Assembly: GCA_021647745.1 (NCBI GenBank)
Contig: JAKIUB010000006.1
Location: forward strand, 1-64,000
Source: Paracoccaceae bacterium
GTDB lineage: Bacteria > Pseudomonadota > Alphaproteobacteria > Rhodobacterales > Rhodobacteraceae
Length of the DNA stretch: 64,000 nucleotides
Direction: 5' to 3'
A model generated the notes under the pieces. That model searched no databases, was not told the origin of the DNA, and was given only the letters and a program-made list of their open reading frames with translations. The translations under genes and the position numbers were made by a program. The stretch's first letter is position 1; the number at the start of each line of letters is the position of its first letter. Positions 63,711-64,000 of the stretch are shown in pieces.

Positions 63711-64000
63711 GTGGCGCGTTTTTTTATTGCTGCCGCGCATAAATCATCCGGTAAAACGGTGGTTTCGACCGGTCTGGCCGCGGCGCTGAGCCAGCAGCAA
63801 GATGTGCGCAGCTTCAAAAAAGGCCCTGATTATATTGACCCGATGTGGCTTGCTGCGGCCAGCAGCTCTCCCTGCTATAATCTTGATTATAATACCATGG
63901 GCCCTGAAGAGCTGCTGGCGCTGTTTAGTAGCCGGGCAACGGGAGACATCGCGCTGATAGAGGCCAACAAAGGGCTATATGACGGGGTGGATGTTGCGGG
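63711..64000 (+). CDS. dsrN: DsrN / cobyrinate a,c-diamide synthase-like amidase (cut by the right window edge)
   Basis: The first 96 residues (MARFFIAAAHKSSGKTVVST) show the P-loop of CobB-type glutamine amidotransferases, then FKKGPDYIDPMWLAAASSSP and LIEANKGLYDGVD, all typical. In dsr operons this enzyme is proposed to amidate siroheme to the siro(haem)amide form used by DsrAB. A cobalamin role cannot be excluded without the rest. The start is a GTG 2 bases after the TrpD2-like gene. Confidence 0.9.
   Translation, partial: MARFFIAAAHKSSGKTVVSTGLAAALSQQQDVRSFKKGPDYIDPMWLAAASSSPCYNLDYNTMGPEELLALFSSRATGDIALIEANKGLYDGVDVA

Noticed and set aside
1..64000. tRNA genes, rRNA, CRISPR arrays, insertion sequences, prophage or att sites
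   Set aside because: No cloverleaf-like spacer, no spaced repeat arrays, no transposase or integrase motif seen on either strand. The dsr island has no visible mobile boundary.

Overview
The window looks like a chromosome segment of a motile, quorum-sensing alphaproteobacterium. The best guess is a member of or near the Rhodobacterales that oxidises reduced sulfur compounds through the reverse dissimilatory sulfite reductase (rDsr) route. Reasons for the lineage: the ethylmalonyl-CoA gene pair (ecm, ccr) with a PlsB-like acyltransferase between them, a small ORF followed by luxR and luxI, the phoH-ybeY-corC-lnt-metK order, and the codon use. The order-level call is an inference from gene order, not from a phylogeny. 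I saw no rRNA, tRNA, CRISPR array, insertion sequence or prophage.

Layout. 1-3850: ethylmalonyl-CoA mutase (cut by the left edge), a PlsB-like acyltransferase and crotonyl-CoA carboxylase/reductase. 3851-5791: an AT-richer spacer and a LuxR/LuxI system. 5850-13124: a RecD-like helicase, an FMN reductase, SMC, a TPR protein and thioredoxin 2. 13327-18497: a minus-strand flagellar export operon (transglycosylase, flhA, fliR, flhB, a small coiled protein). 18868-25980: phoH, ybeY, corC, lnt, metK, ada and trmB.

26162-42440: an exopolysaccharide region in two opposed halves. The minus half makes GDP-mannose and GDP-fucose (manC, fcl, gmd) and carries a WecA-like initiating transferase, a Wzc-like co-polymerase, an O-antigen-ligase/polymerase-like protein and an unknown protein. 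The plus half carries manB, a GT2 transferase, a Wzx-like flippase, a sulfotransferase, a second polymerase-like protein and a WecG-type transferase. Together they suggest a fucose-containing, possibly sulfated polymer made by a Wzx/Wzy-type route.

42448-48763: ileS, a broken aspartyl-protease fragment, an ArsR-like regulator divergent from a truncated haemoglobin, and a copper-delivery trio (SCO, PCuAC, SCO). 48895-51640 (minus): siroheme synthase, two tiny uncharacterised proteins and a TauD-like dioxygenase. 51928-64000 (plus): dsrA, B, E, F, H, C, M, K, L, J, O, P, then a TrpD2-like protein and the start of dsrN. The siroheme block supplies the cofactor for DsrAB. DsrEFH and DsrC pass sulfur to DsrAB, DsrL exchanges electrons with a nicotinamide pool, and DsrMKJOP links DsrC to the quinone pool.

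Most worth a second look: the siroheme/small-protein/dioxygenase block opposite dsrA; the TrpD2-like gene between dsrP and dsrN; stable hairpins in the dsr spacers, especially on both sides of dsrC; the sulfotransferase inside the EPS operon; and a low-GC segment inside ileS.
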